Source: an uncultured Eubacteriales bacterium
GTDB lineage: Bacteria; Bacillota; Clostridia; Lachnospirales; Lachnospiraceae
Assembly (NCBI GenBank): GCA_900319795.1
Contig: ONPU01000002.1
Span: 62,001-126,000 of the forward strand
DNA length: 64,000 nucleotides
Reading direction: 5' to 3'
Positions within the stretch are counted from its first letter, which is position 1. Every line of letters begins with the position of its first letter. Position numbers and translations under genes: made by a program. This document shows positions 26,194 to 34,617 of the stretch, one piece after another. The notes under the pieces were generated by a model. The model ran no database searches and was not told the DNA's origin. It was given only the letters and a program-made list of their open reading frames with translations.

Positions 26194-27591
26194 TCAGAAT
26201 GAAAATTTGTCTCTGAAGTAATCTCTCAGTTCGGCAATCGGCACTCTCACCTGCTCCATGGTATCGCGGTCGCGGACCGTGACGGCATGATCCTCTTCCG
26301 AATCAAAGTCATAAGTGATGCAGTACGGTGTTCCGATTTCGTCTTCTCTTCTGTATCTCTTGCCGATCGCGCCGCGGTCGTCATAGTCCACGTTCCAGTC
26401 TTTGGAAAGCTCCGCGTAGATCTTCTGCGCGGACTCGCCCAGCTTCTTGGAAAGCGGAAGCACCGCGATTTTCACAGGCGCGATTGCCGGATGGAAATGC
26501 AGCACCGTGCGGACGTCATTTTTCGCCTCATCCAGAACCTCTTCATCATACGCGCTGCACAGGAACGCAAGAACCATACGGTCCGCTCCGAGGGACGGCT
26601 CGATGACGTAGGGGATGTACTTTTCACCGGTCTCGTCGTCGAAGTAGCTCATATCCTGTCCCGAAGTCTCCTGATGGCGGCCGAGGTCATAGTCGGTTCT
26701 GTCCGCGACGCCCCACAGTTCTCCCCAGCCGAACGGGAAGAGGAATTCCACGTCCGTCGTAGCCTTGCTGTAGAAGGACAGCTCCGCCTGATCGTGATCG
26801 CGGAACCGAAGCTCGTCTTCCTTCAGGTTCAGGCTGAGAAGCCATTTCTTCATGAAGTCCTTCCAATAGGCAAACCACTCGAGGTCCGTGCCGGGCTTGC
26901 AGAAGAATTCCAGTTCCATCTGCTCGAACTCTCTCGTTCTGAAGGTAAAGTTGCCGGGCGTAATCTCATTGCGGAAGGACTTGCCGATCTGGCAGATGCC
27001 GAACGGAACTTTCTTTCTGGACGTACGCTGAACATTCTTAAAGTTCACGAAAATGCCCTGTGCCGTTTCCGGACGAAGGTAAACCGTATTCTTCGCGTCT
27101 TCCGTAACACCCTGGAATGTTTTGAACATCAGGTTGAACTGACGAATACTTGTAAAATTGTGCTTTCCGCAGGTCGGGCAGGGAATCTGATGCTCTTCGA
27201 CAAATGCTTCCATCTGCTCGTTGCTCCAGCCGTCAACGCTTCCTTCCAGAGCAATGCCGTTTTCCGCGGCGAAATCCTCAATAAGCTTGTCCGCGCGGAA
27301 ACGCTCATGGCATTCCTTGCAGTCCATCAGCGGATCGGAAAAGCTGCCGAGATGGCCCGATGCGACCCATGTCTGCGGATTCATCAAAATGGCGCAGTCA
27401 AGACCCACGTTATAGGGGCTCTCCTGAACAAATTTCTGCCACCAGGCCTTCTTGACGTTGTTCTTCAGTTCCACGCCGAGATTGCCGTAATCCCAGGTAT
27501 TGGCCAGTCCGCCGTAAATTTCGGAACCCGGATATATAAAACCCCTGTTCTTGCAAAGGGCAACGATCTTATCCATTGTTTTTTCTGCCAT
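26194..27591 (-). CDS. glyS: Glycine--tRNA ligase, single-chain dimeric type
   Basis: Charges tRNA-Gly. The 465-residue one-chain form is the alpha2 type found in some Firmicutes, not the alpha2beta2 GlyQ/GlyS pair. Motifs: SRGFIYPG-like N terminus ([24 protein letters not shown], read in parts), a zinc-like [19 protein letters not shown], and class II motif 2 in [25 protein letters not shown] (parts). The C-terminal anticodon domain has [16 protein letters not shown] residues. The start is ATG 27591, with GGAGG nine bases upstream. No T-box leader is recognisable upstream, unlike many Firmicute glycyl synthetase genes. Confidence 0.96.
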   Translation of the reverse strand: MAEKTMDKIVALCKNRGFIYPGSEIYGGLANTWDYGNLGVELKNNVKKAWWQKFVQESPYNVGLDCAILMNPQTWVASGHLGSFSDPLMDCKECHERFRADKLIEDFAAENGIALEGSVDGWSNEQMEAFVEEHQIPCPTCGKHNFTSIRQFNLMFKTFQGVTEDAKNTVYLRPETAQGIFVNFKNVQRTSRKKVPFGICQIGKSFRNEITPGNFTFRTREFEQMELEFFCKPGTDLEWFAYWKDFMKKWLLSLNLKEDELRFRDHDQAELSFYSKATTDVEFLFPFGWGELWGVADRTDYDLGRHQETSGQDMSYFDDETGEKYIPYVIEPSLGADRMVLAFLCSAYDEEVLDEAKNDVRTVLHFHPAIAPVKIAVLPLSKKLGESAQKIYAELSKDWNVDYDDRGAIGKRYRREDEIGTPYCITYDFDSEEDHAVTVRDRDTMEQVRVPIAELRDYFRDKFSF

Positions 27592-27755
27592 CTCACATAT
27601 CCTCCATAAAACCTTATTTTGCAAGGCATCTTTCCATATGGTATCGCATCCCGCGTTCCGTGGCAAGTTTTTTGTCAATTCTGTTCCTTGCCAATCATGA
27701 GAAGACGGTGTCGGAGGAGTATCCGAATGAGCTGAGGATGGAGATAACGGAAGGG

Positions 27756-27979
27756 GCAGAAACCGCTGGTTCGAAATTCAGGAGAATAGACAAAAAACGG
27801 GATGTCTTATGACATCCCGCAGGAAACCGGATTCGAACCGTGAAAAGGTCCACTGGACCTTTTCACCCTCTGCGTCCCGACTTCCGTTCGGGCAGAAACC
27901 GCTTATACGAATCCAGTCGCATCGACAAAAAACGGGATGTCTTATGACATCCCGTTTTTCGTCGATGCGACTGGATTCG
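27756..27979. repeat. Inverted tRNA-Pro 3'-end and terminator copies (mirror region)
   Basis: The terminator stem of tRNA-Pro (CGGGATGTC/GACATCCCG) occurs twice, at 27798-27819 and 27933-27954. Preceding each on the plus strand is a decayed copy of the tRNA-Pro 3' half: GCAGA..CCGCTGGTTCGAA at 27756, and CGAATCCAGTCGCATCGAC at 27908. The second copy pairs with the true minus-strand tRNA, making a 72-base palindrome (27908-27979) with 34-base arms, one mismatch and a 4-base loop. Neither plus-strand copy folds as a full tRNA. Confidence 0.75.
27840..27892. repeat. REP-like palindromic element
   Basis: A perfect 27-base palindrome (arms GTGAAAAGGTCCA and its complement, 1-base centre) at 27840-27866. 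A second hairpin CCCGA/TCGGG follows at 27876-27892. The bases between share CCTCTGCGTCCCGA with the anticodon arm of tRNA-Pro, so the palindrome looks inserted into a decayed tRNA copy. Confidence 0.6.
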
Positions 27980-28035
27980 AACCAGCGGCCTCTGCGTCCC
28001 GAACGCAGCGCTCTACCAAACTGAGCCACGCATCG
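27962..28035 (-). tRNA. tRNA-Pro(CGG)
   Basis: A complete 74-nt cloverleaf. Acceptor CGATGCG/CGCATCG, D arm GCTC/GAGC with TTTGGTA, anticodon stem CTGCG/CGCAG with loop TTCGGGA (anticodon CGG, reading CCG), T arm GCTGG/CCAGT-type with TTCGAAT, discriminator A. The terminator stem at 27933-27954, with six Ts on the minus strand, follows 8 bases later. Confidence 0.95.
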
Positions 28036-28065
28036 AGGCTGACTGCTTTCGCAACAGCAAGACTG

Positions 28066-28095
28066 ATTATAACCGCTGATCGCAGTCCGTGTCAA
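28066..28095 (-). promoter_or_regulatory. Promoter of tRNA-Pro
   Basis: On the minus strand TTGACA, an 18-base spacer and TATAAT, both hexamers perfect, 30 bases before the tRNA. Confidence 0.85.
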
Positions 28096-28104
28096 CCCTT
28101 TTTA

Positions 28105-28665
28105 TTATTTTACTTCGTAGACATCCGCCGTAGTCATTCCGAACTCCAGAGCCTCGGAATGGGAATCGAAGTAGATATCCACATGGCCGTAGTCCGTACC
28201 GCGGTCTTCTACCGTATAGACCGTGCCGTTGATCAGAAGCTTGGTGCCGAAATCGACGCCGCCCATGGCTACCGTGTGACCGGATGTCGGCATTACGCCG
28301 CTCGCTGTAGGAGCACCGGCTCTGCCGCAGCAGTCCGCGCAATTGCAGTAAGCTGTGATTGTGAAGTTGCCGAGGTAGTTCTTTTCCGTATATTCCTCAT
28401 CTTCGTCTTCGGAAGATTCCTTCTTCTCAGCGTCGGACTTCTCTTCCTCATCCTGGCCGGTCCACCAGACCGGAAGGGACTCTTCCTCTTCGTCTTCATC
28501 CTGATCGGAATTCCAGACCGGCAGAGACTCCTCTTCATCAGAATCACTTGTATACGAATGTTCTTCCCATTCCTCATCTTCCGCTCTGTCGGCAAAAGCC
28601 GGAACAGTCATCGAACAAGCCAGTACAGTAGTCAGAACAATAACACTCATTTTTTTCAAAAACAT
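28105..28665 (-). CDS. Secreted 3D-domain protein with acidic linker
   Basis: 186 residues: signal peptide (MFLKKMSVIVLTTVLACSMTVPAFA, in parts; cleavage after AFA), an acidic Asp/Glu/Ser-rich segment with SLPVWNSDQDEDEEEE and a near-repeat SLPVWWTGQDEEE, then a C-terminal 3D domain (AYCNCADCCGR, AMGGVDFGTKLLI, VEDRGTDYGHVDIYF). The 3D fold is a double-psi beta barrel related to lytic transglycosylase MltA; the three Asp of the name are visible. I start at ATG 28665, with AAGGAG nine bases upstream. Promoter TTCAAA-17-TATAAT lies at 28691-28719. A wall-cleaving role is likely, not proven. Confidence 0.85.
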   Translation of the reverse strand: MFLKKMSVIVLTTVLACSMTVPAFADRAEDEEWEEHSYTSDSDEEESLPVWNSDQDEDEEEESLPVWWTGQDEEEKSDAEKKESSEDEDEEYTEKNYLGNFTITAYCNCADCCGRAGAPTASGVMPTSGHTVAMGGVDFGTKLLINGTVYTVEDRGTDYGHVDIYFDSHSEALEFGMTTADVYEVK

Positions 28666-28690
28666 AACAAATAACTCCTTTCGGGGAGTC

Positions 28691-28719
28691 ATTATAACAC
28701 GTTCCGTAATACTTTTGAA
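28691..28719 (-). promoter_or_regulatory. Promoter of the 3D-domain gene
   Basis: On the minus strand TTCAAA, 17 bases, TATAAT with a TG extension. An ATTTTGTAAC motif lies just upstream of the -35 (28732-28741). Confidence 0.7.
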
Positions 28720-28831
28720 GTATTTTTTTGCATTTTGTAACATTTATGTAATATTCTCGGCGGATTTGATTCTATTTTTTTCGTGTTCTGTTAAAATTGC
28801 ACAAAAAAGCAGGTCCTATGTCAGCACTTAT

Positions 28832-28870
28832 AACAAAAAGAACAAACCGGTTTCAAAAAACCGGTTTGTT
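28832..28870 (-). terminator. Terminator of spoVG
   Basis: A perfect 13-bp stem (28841-28853 with 28858-28870, 4-base loop) followed on the minus strand by CTTTTTGTTA. It lies 30 bases after the spoVG stop. Confidence 0.88.
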
Positions 28871-28900
28871 TCTTCGTTCATTTATATTTCTCTGTTTCGA

Positions 28901-29188
28901 TTAGCCCTCCGCCAAATCTGTTCCGTCATCCGCCTGCATCGCTTCTTCATACGCATCGAGGATGATCCGCTGAATTCTGGCTCGCGTATCAGAGTTGATC
29001 GGATGAGCAATATCGCGGTATTCACCGTCTGCAGCCTTTCTGCTCGGCATTGCGATAAACAATCCTTTCTCGCCCTCAATAACCTTGATATCATGCACGA
29101 CAAACTCATTTTCGATTGTGATCGATACCACGGCCTTCATCTTTCCTTCTTTTGTGACTTTGCGAACTCGAACGTCTGTAATATTCAT
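28901..29188 (-). CDS. spoVG: Septation regulator SpoVG
   Basis: A 95-residue nucleic-acid-binding regulator linked in other Firmicutes to septation, sporulation and virulence. It matches the family: [11 protein letters not shown] start, [53 protein letters not shown] lies 7 bases before the ATG. Its promoter appears to be ~290 bases upstream, leaving a long structured leader. Presence of spoVG does not by itself prove sporulation. Confidence 0.97.
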   Translation of the reverse strand: MNITDVRVRKVTKEGKMKAVVSITIENEFVVHDIKVIEGEKGLFIAMPSRKAADGEYRDIAHPINSDTRARIQRIILDAYEEAMQADDGTDLAEG

Positions 29189-29470
29189 GATAAATCCCTT
29201 TCTATTTGCCCGGTATTACGGAGCGTTTTTTTGAGCGGTCACTTCGGATGACGCCAGCCGCTCGTCCTTCATTTCTTAAGTCCATACCCGTTCCTGAACC
29301 GACGTTATATGAGTTCGCCAGGATAGTATCACGGTCCACAACCGGTATCGACTCCTATAGTTAAGCCGAAATGAATTTGCGTCATCACGATTCACAGGCC
29401 TTTTTTTACGAAAATCGGTTCTGTTATCATGTTCGAATCGTCCGATTATCCGCCACAGCCTGTTTAAGAT
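29189..29470 (-). ncRNA. Structured leader or small RNA upstream of spoVG
   Basis: Between the promoter (29477-29505) and spoVG lie ~280 bases with no convincing ORF but several pairings on the minus strand. A closing stem TCTTAA...TTAAGA encloses about 195 bases. Inside are ACAGGC/GCCTGT, AATCGG/CCGATT, ACGATTC/GAATCGT (which crosses the first, so it is a pseudoknot or alternative state), and CGGT/ACCG. A GAGCGG/CCGCTC hairpin (29233-29263) follows before spoVG. No U-run terminator separates it from spoVG. I do not recognise a known RNA family. Confidence 0.45.
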
Positions 29471-29476
29471 ACGAAT

Positions 29477-29505
29477 ATTATAACACATTGCTTCAAAAGA
29501 GTGAA
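29477..29505 (-). promoter_or_regulatory. Promoter directed at the spoVG leader
   Basis: On the minus strand TTCACT, a 17-base spacer and TATAAT with a TG extension (TGTTATAAT). Confidence 0.75.
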
Positions 29506-29690
29506 CAATTAATAAAATAAGTTGACGCAATTCTAATGTAGATCATTACTTCTTATTTTTATGTACGTTCCCGGAAAGGACTATTCGACTAATCCCTGCA
29601 CTATGTGATATACTGTTATGGATTATGAGCGCCGGTACCGGCCTTATCGTCAAACCATGATTTGAATAAATAATAAAGAAGGTATTCACT
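29506..29690. other. Intergenic gap before murC
   Basis: 185 bases between the divergent spoVG promoter and murC. A possible plus-strand -10 (TATACT, 29609-29614) has no good -35; AAGAAGG at the murC start is its ribosome site. I see nothing else. Confidence 0.5.
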
Positions 29691-31064
29691 ATGTATGAGA
29701 TCAATTTCGGAAAACCGGAACATGTTCATTTTATCGGAATCGGCGGAATCAGTATGAGCGGCCTTGCCGAAGTGCTCCTCGATGCCGGTTTCCATGTTTC
29801 GGGTTCCGATAACAAAGAGTCGGAACTGACAAAACGGCTTTCTGAAAAAGGCGCGGACATCACGATCGGGCAAAAGGCTGAGAATATCCGGCTTCCTTTG
29901 GACTGCATCGTCTATACGGCAGCCATCCATCCTGACAACCCAGAATTCGTCGCAGCCGTTGAATCCAAAGTTCCGATGCTCACCAGAGCCCAGCTGCTCG
30001 GGCAGATCATGCGCAACTATGAGACGCCGATCGCGGTTGCCGGTACGCACGGGAAAACCACTACGACTTCCATGCTGGCGCAGGTCCTTCTTTCGGCCGG
30101 CCTCGATCCGACCGTCTCAGTGGGCGGCATTCTGCCGGCGATCGGCGGCAATATCCGCGTCGGTTCCAGCGGAACCTTTGTAACGGAGGCCTGCGAATAT
30201 ACAAACAGTTTCCTCTCCTTCTTCCCGAAAATCGCCCTGATCCTGAATGTAGAAGAAGACCATATGGATTTTTTCAAGGACCTGGACGATATCGCGAACT
30301 CCTTCAACCGGTTTGCCCGCCTGGTTCCCGAAGACGGAACCGTCATTATCTGTAAGGAAAACTCCTGCTTTGATATGGTGACGGATGGAGTAAAGGGCGC
30401 GCTGGTCACGTACTCTCTGACATCTGACGCGGATTACACCGCTTCGGATATCTCATTTGACGAATACGGATGCGGAAGCTTCACATGTCTCGAACGCGGA
30501 ACTTCACTCGGCTCCTTTGCGCTGAAGGTTCCCGGCATGCACAACATTTCCAACGCCCTGGCAGTCATCGCATGTTCCAGAACTCTGGGCCTTGAGCCGG
30601 ACGTCATCCGGCAGGGCTTTGACGCGTTTACCGGTGCCGAAAGACGTTTCGAATATAAAGGCACTTATAACGAGGCCGTCATTATCGATGACTACGCCCA
30701 TCATCCGAGCGAGATCAGGGCGACCCTGAACGCGGCCGCGAATTATCCGCACAAAAAGCTGATTGTGGCGTTCCAGCCCCATACGTATACACGCACGAAA
30801 GCGTTCCTGGATGATTTCGCGAAAGCGCTGTCCGTCGCGGATCAGGTTCTTCTGGCGGACATCTATGCCGCGAGGGAACAGAATACGATCGGCATCTCTT
30901 CGAAGGACCTTATGGATAAGATCAACGCTCTCGGCGGAAACGCGGAATACCTTGACAGTTTTGAGAAAATCAGCTCGCATTTAAGAGACAGCCTCAAGGA
31001 AGGCGACCTGCTGATTACCATGGGCGCGGGCAATATCAATGAGGTTGGAGAAGACCTGCTGTAA
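29691..31064 (+). CDS. murC: UDP-N-acetylmuramate--L-alanine ligase
   Basis: Adds L-Ala to UDP-MurNAc, the first peptide step of wall synthesis. The 457 residues show HFIGIGGISMSGLAEVL, the P-loop GTHGKTTTTSM, LNVEEDHMDFF, the FTGAERRFEYKG stretch, DDYAHHPSEI and QPHTYTRT. It lies apart from murD and mraY, in the opposite orientation. AAGAAGG precedes the ATG. A terminator follows at 31120-31154. Confidence 0.97.
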   Translation: MYEINFGKPEHVHFIGIGGISMSGLAEVLLDAGFHVSGSDNKESELTKRLSEKGADITIGQKAENIRLPLDCIVYTAAIHPDNPEFVAAVESKVPMLTRAQLLGQIMRNYETPIAVAGTHGKTTTTSMLAQVLLSAGLDPTVSVGGILPAIGGNIRVGSSGTFVTEACEYTNSFLSFFPKIALILNVEEDHMDFFKDLDDIANSFNRFARLVPEDGTVIICKENSCFDMVTDGVKGALVTYSLTSDADYTASDISFDEYGCGSFTCLERGTSLGSFALKVPGMHNISNALAVIACSRTLGLEPDVIRQGFDAFTGAERRFEYKGTYNEAVIIDDYAHHPSEIRATLNAAANYPHKKLIVAFQPHTYTRTKAFLDDFAKALSVADQVLLADIYAAREQNTIGISSKDLMDKINALGGNAEYLDSFEKISSHLRDSLKEGDLLITMGAGNINEVGEDLL

Positions 31065-31119
31065 AAGTGCATTTTCGGCACTTATCCACCATATGCACAT
31101 CATTCACAGAATCCCGGGA

Positions 31120-31154
31120 CCACAGCTCCTTCATGGAGCTGTGGATTATTTTGT
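31120..31154 (+). terminator. Terminator of murC
   Basis: Perfect stem CCACAGCTCC/GGAGCTGTGG with loop TTCAT (31120-31144), followed by ATTATTTTG. An extended -10 for the next gene (TGCTATACT, hexamer 31179-31184) lies just beyond. Confidence 0.7.
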
Positions 31155-31261
31155 GGATGTGCGTCCGTCCATTCATGCTATACTTCAATAGCACCTCATT
31201 TTTCATGAGTTTCCATGTTCATGAGCAGATGACGGCAAAAACCAGGCAAAGGATTCCTCAT

Positions 31262-32299
31262 ATGGATACTATACGCATCCGTTCCTGCTTTTCGCAGGAT
31301 GTGACGGTTATTTCAAATGACTTTCTCGATCGTTTTTTGCCCCAGGCAAACGGCGATTTTCTTAAAATATACTTATATATTCTGCGCACGGCCGGCATGA
31401 ACAAGGGATCACTGTCCCTTACCGGCATCGCGGACCGTATGAACTGCACGGAAAATGACGTCCTGCGCTCCATCCGCTACTGGCAGAAGGAAGGTGTACT
31501 GGACCTTAAAGACGATGAAGAGGGAAATGTCTCGGAAATCGCCTTTATCTCTTACTGCAAAAATCCGGGGCCCGAGGAAGAGACGATCCTGAAACCCTCC
31601 GATATCAGTTCGGAGCGGATCGCGAAACTCAACGAAAAGGAAGACGTCCGCGAACTCTTCTATATTGCGCAGCAGTATATCGGTAGGCCTCTGACCAAGA
31701 GCGAAAGCCAGAAGATCTGTTATTTTTATGACCAGCTCGGCTTCTCCTCGGATCTGATCGATTATCTGATCGAATACTGCGTCAGCCGCGGCCACGGCAA
31801 TTTCAGCTATATTGAAAAAGTGGCTCTCAACTGGCACAAGGAAGGGATTTCAAGTGTCCGGGACGCGCGGCTCGCCGTACAGAATTATCACCGCGAATAC
31901 TATGATATCCTGAAGGCGCTGGGACTCGACAATCACCATCCGGTGGAGGAAGAGATCCGGATTATGAAGCAGTGGCTCGAGAAATACAATTTCCCGATGT
32001 CCATGATCCGCGAGGCCTGCTCCCGTACCATTATGGGCGCCGGCAAACCTTCTTTAAAATACGCGGACGGCATTCTGTCCAAATGGTACCGCGCGGGCGT
32101 TCGTTCCTTTGAGGACATCGAACGGCTGGACGCCGAACATGCGCGTTCCGGCATAGCCGCCACTCAGAAGAAAAATGCGCGGGCTCCGAAGCCGACCGCA
32201 TTTAACAGTTTCGAACAGAGAAAAGACGACGACAACCTGGACGAGCTTCTTCTGAAGAAGACACGCGCCCTTTACGGCAGCATGAACAAGGAAGAGTAA
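31262..32299 (+). CDS. DnaD-domain replication initiation protein
   Basis: 345 residues. DnaD-type proteins remodel origin DNA and help load the helicase in Firmicutes. The N-terminal winged-helix part (FLPQANGDFLKIYLYILRTAG and TGIADRMNCTENDVLRSIRYW, in parts) matches DnaD N domains. The C-terminal half has two DnaB_2/DnaD-like segments, one with SQKICYFYDQLGFSSDLIDYLIEYC and one with IMKQWLEKYNFPMSMIREAC (parts). I start at ATG 31262, with AAAGGA eight bases upstream, though the frame is open earlier. It is 7 bases from the DnaI/DnaC-like gene, its functional partner. Confidence 0.85.
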   Translation: MDTIRIRSCFSQDVTVISNDFLDRFLPQANGDFLKIYLYILRTAGMNKGSLSLTGIADRMNCTENDVLRSIRYWQKEGVLDLKDDEEGNVSEIAFISYCKNPGPEEETILKPSDISSERIAKLNEKEDVRELFYIAQQYIGRPLTKSESQKICYFYDQLGFSSDLIDYLIEYCVSRGHGNFSYIEKVALNWHKEGISSVRDARLAVQNYHREYYDILKALGLDNHHPVEEEIRIMKQWLEKYNFPMSMIREACSRTIMGAGKPSLKYADGILSKWYRAGVRSFEDIERLDAEHARSGIAATQKKNARAPKPTAFNSFEQRKDDDNLDELLLKKTRALYGSMNKEE

Positions 32300-32306
32300 A
32301 CAGACA

Positions 32307-33296
32307 ATGGCACTCAGCAATTCGCAATATGACGCGGTAATGCGGCGTTATGAAGAAATCCGCTCATTCCACAGTGATGAAAGGGATGAACGGGTTCGTA
32401 TTCTCTATGCCGCGGTCCCGAAGCTGAAAGAGCTGGACGCGCGTACAGCGGACCTGTCCCTTACTGCGGCCAGAAGGATCGCCTCCGATCCCTCCTCCTA
32501 TTCGATCGAGGATTACCGCAGGGAAATGCGCGCGCTGTCCGAGCAGAAGGCAACCCTAATCAAAGAAGCCGGTTTTCCCGCCGACTATACGGAACTTCAG
32601 TATGACTGCCCCATCTGTAAAGACACCGGATTTGCAGACGGCCGCCGCTGCCGCTGTTTTACACGTCTGGCATCGGAAATCACACGTGAGCGGCTGGGCT
32701 CAGCCGAAACAGATGAAAAAGAGGATTTCCGGCACTTCTCTTTAGCTCTTTATTCTGATACAATTCAAGATAAGACATCGGGTATTTCTCCGTTAGCCGA
32801 AGCCAGGATCGCGCTTCAGGCCGCTAAAGAGCTTGTCGCCAATCTCGGCAATAATCCTCCCAGCCTCATTCTGACAGGACATACCGGAGTCGGAAAGACA
32901 CATCTGGCGCACGCAATTGCCGGCGAAGCGATTAAAGCCGGCGCTTCCGTACTCTATTTTACCGCTCCCGAACTGTTTGAACATTTAAGCGAGGTGACCT
33001 TCAACAGGAATTATTCCTTTGAAGACCGGGATCTGATCAGCAGATGCGATCTGTTAATCATCGACGATCTCGGTACGGAACTGACAAATACCTATACAGC
33101 ATCTGAACTGTTCCGGCTGATCGATGAGCGGATTCAAAAGAAACTCGCCACAGTGATTTCGACGAACCTTTCGGCATCCGAAATCAAGAACCGCTATTCC
33201 GAGCGAATCAGTTCGAGGATCGGAAGCAGCTATCAGCTTCTTCACCTGTCCGGAGACGATCTGAGAATGCGCAAAGTAATTGAAGGCAACTATTAA
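32307..33296 (+). CDS. DnaI/DnaC-type helicase loader ATPase
   Basis: An AAA+ ATPase of 329 residues that loads the replicative helicase. The N-terminal helical part is followed by a zinc-binding knuckle (CPICKDTGFADGRRCRCF, ~100-118). The ATPase core has Walker A GHTGVGKTH, Walker B LLIIDDLGTE, sensor STNLS and an Arg-finger-like SERISSRI. It is paired with the DnaD gene upstream, a chromosomal arrangement in Lachnospiraceae; no other phage-like genes are near. Confidence 0.9.
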   Translation: MALSNSQYDAVMRRYEEIRSFHSDERDERVRILYAAVPKLKELDARTADLSLTAARRIASDPSSYSIEDYRREMRALSEQKATLIKEAGFPADYTELQYDCPICKDTGFADGRRCRCFTRLASEITRERLGSAETDEKEDFRHFSLALYSDTIQDKTSGISPLAEARIALQAAKELVANLGNNPPSLILTGHTGVGKTHLAHAIAGEAIKAGASVLYFTAPELFEHLSEVTFNRNYSFEDRDLISRCDLLIIDDLGTELTNTYTASELFRLIDERIQKKLATVISTNLSASEIKNRYSERISSRIGSSYQLLHLSGDDLRMRKVIEGNY

Positions 33297-33342
33297 CGCT
33301 ATATGAGCTTACTCACACGAACACCCTTCAAAGGAGAACGCA

Positions 33343-34539
33343 ATGGCATTTGACGCTAATAAACCGCAGCTTCGTCCCGCATTTGACACCATTCCCGAAG
33401 GCCGGCTCGCGATCATACCGATGAGCAGCACCCGGGAAATCGGAAAAAAGGTGAATAACTTTCTGGTTGAATGGAGAAAAGAACGTGTCGTGCAGGGCAT
33501 CATCAGTCCCTCCAACGGCTACGTGCGTGACTCCTTTCTCCTTGAGGCCTCTACTCCGCGTTTCGGATCCGGCGAGGCCAAAGGGACCATCAAGGAATCC
33601 GTCCGCGGATATGATATTTACCTCCTCGTTGACGTTCTGAATTATTCTCTGACCTATCGTATCGGCGGATATGAAAATGTCATGTCCCCCGATGATCATT
33701 TCCAGGATCTGAAAAGAATCATTTCCGCCTGCGGACGCAAAGCGCACCGCATCAACGTGATCATGCCCTATCTGTATGAGGGCCGTCAGATCCTCCCCGG
33801 CGGAAGGGAATCGGCCGACTGCGCCAGCGCGCTTCAGGAACTGATCGATCTGGGTGTGGAAAATATCATCACCTTCGACGCCCACGACTCGCGTGTCCAG
33901 AACGCGATTCCGTTCGAGAATTTCGAAACAGTCAGCCCCTCCTACCAGTTTTTGAAAAATGTGCTGCGATGCGCTCCTGACCTCGAGCTGGACAGCGACC
34001 ACATGATGATCATCAGCCCGGATGAAGGCGGTATGAGCAGGGCCATCTACATGGCGAATGTTCTCGGCATCGACATGGGCATGTTCTATAAGCGCCGTGA
34101 CTATACAACCCTTGTTTCCGGCCGGAATCCGGTTCTCGCGCACGAATTCCTCGGTTCCGAGGTAAGCGGCAAGGATATCATCATTCTCGACGATATGATT
34201 TCCTCCGGAGACAAAGTGATCGAAACATGCAAGCTGCTGAAAAAGAAAAAGGCAAAGCGCATTTTCATCTGCGCTACTTTCGGCGTCATGACAGGCGGCC
34301 TTGTGCCATTTGACAACGCTTACAAACACGGCTGGTTTGACAAGCTGATCACAACCAACCTGATCTACCAGCCGGAAGAACTTCTTACAAGAGAATATTA
34401 CAAGAGCTGCGACATGAGTAAATTCCTGGCTCTGATCATCGATACGCTCAACCACGACTGCTCGATCTCAAGCCTTCTGGATCCGGTCGACCGCATCCAT
34501 AAAGTCATGGCCAAGTACAGGGACGGACAGCCGGTCTGA
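33343..34539 (+). CDS. prs: Ribose-phosphate pyrophosphokinase, long divergent form
   Basis: Makes PRPP from ribose 5-phosphate and ATP for nucleotide, His and Trp synthesis. At 398 residues it is ~80 longer than the classic enzyme (~315). Conserved parts include DVLNYSLTYRIGG-type N-terminal strands, YLYEGRQ (classic YARQD region), FDAHDSRVQNAIPFE (classic DLHA.QIQGFF) and the PRPP loop as IILDDMISSGDKV rather than VDDIIDTGGT. The changed loop and length mark the divergent form seen in Clostridia. AAAGGAG precedes the ATG. Confidence 0.85.
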   Translation: MAFDANKPQLRPAFDTIPEGRLAIIPMSSTREIGKKVNNFLVEWRKERVVQGIISPSNGYVRDSFLLEASTPRFGSGEAKGTIKESVRGYDIYLLVDVLNYSLTYRIGGYENVMSPDDHFQDLKRIISACGRKAHRINVIMPYLYEGRQILPGGRESADCASALQELIDLGVENIITFDAHDSRVQNAIPFENFETVSPSYQFLKNVLRCAPDLELDSDHMMIISPDEGGMSRAIYMANVLGIDMGMFYKRRDYTTLVSGRNPVLAHEFLGSEVSGKDIIILDDMISSGDKVIETCKLLKKKKAKRIFICATFGVMTGGLVPFDNAYKHGWFDKLITTNLIYQPEELLTREYYKSCDMSKFLALIIDTLNHDCSISSLLDPVDRIHKVMAKYRDGQPV

Positions 34540-34562
34540 TTCAGCAATAAAATCAGGATTAT

Positions 34563-34598
34563 AAAAAATCAGCGGGTTTTTTTCCCGCTGATTTTTAT
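34563..34598. terminator. Bidirectional terminator between prs and clpB
   Basis: Stem AATCAGCGGG/CCCGCTGATT with a T7 loop; T-rich on the plus side, and A-rich upstream so that it also ends clpB on the minus strand. Confidence 0.88.
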
Positions 34599-34617
34599 AT
34601 TGCTTTCTCTTCCGGTC

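Noticed and set aside
26287..27609. A 440-codon open frame on the plus strand opposite glyS
   Set aside because: Antisense to a conserved synthetase, with no ribosome site or recognisable domain.
27697..27790. Plus-strand tRNA-Ser or tRNA-Leu upstream of the palindrome
   Set aside because: Some D-arm and T-arm-like words occur, but acceptor and anticodon stems do not pair.
27809..28095. Short open frames across the tRNA-Pro region on both strands
   Set aside because: They translate tRNA, terminator and palindrome sequence; the apparent peptides are the typical artefact of tRNA T-arms.
29272..29470. 6S RNA assignment for the spoVG upstream element
   Set aside because: Length and a closing stem fit loosely, but I cannot match the central bubble consensus and no terminator separates it from spoVG.
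31262..33296. Prophage replication module (DnaD plus DnaC-like pair)
   Set aside because: No integrase, structural or lysis genes are near, and the pair is flanked by housekeeping murC and prs, as in chromosomal primosome genes.
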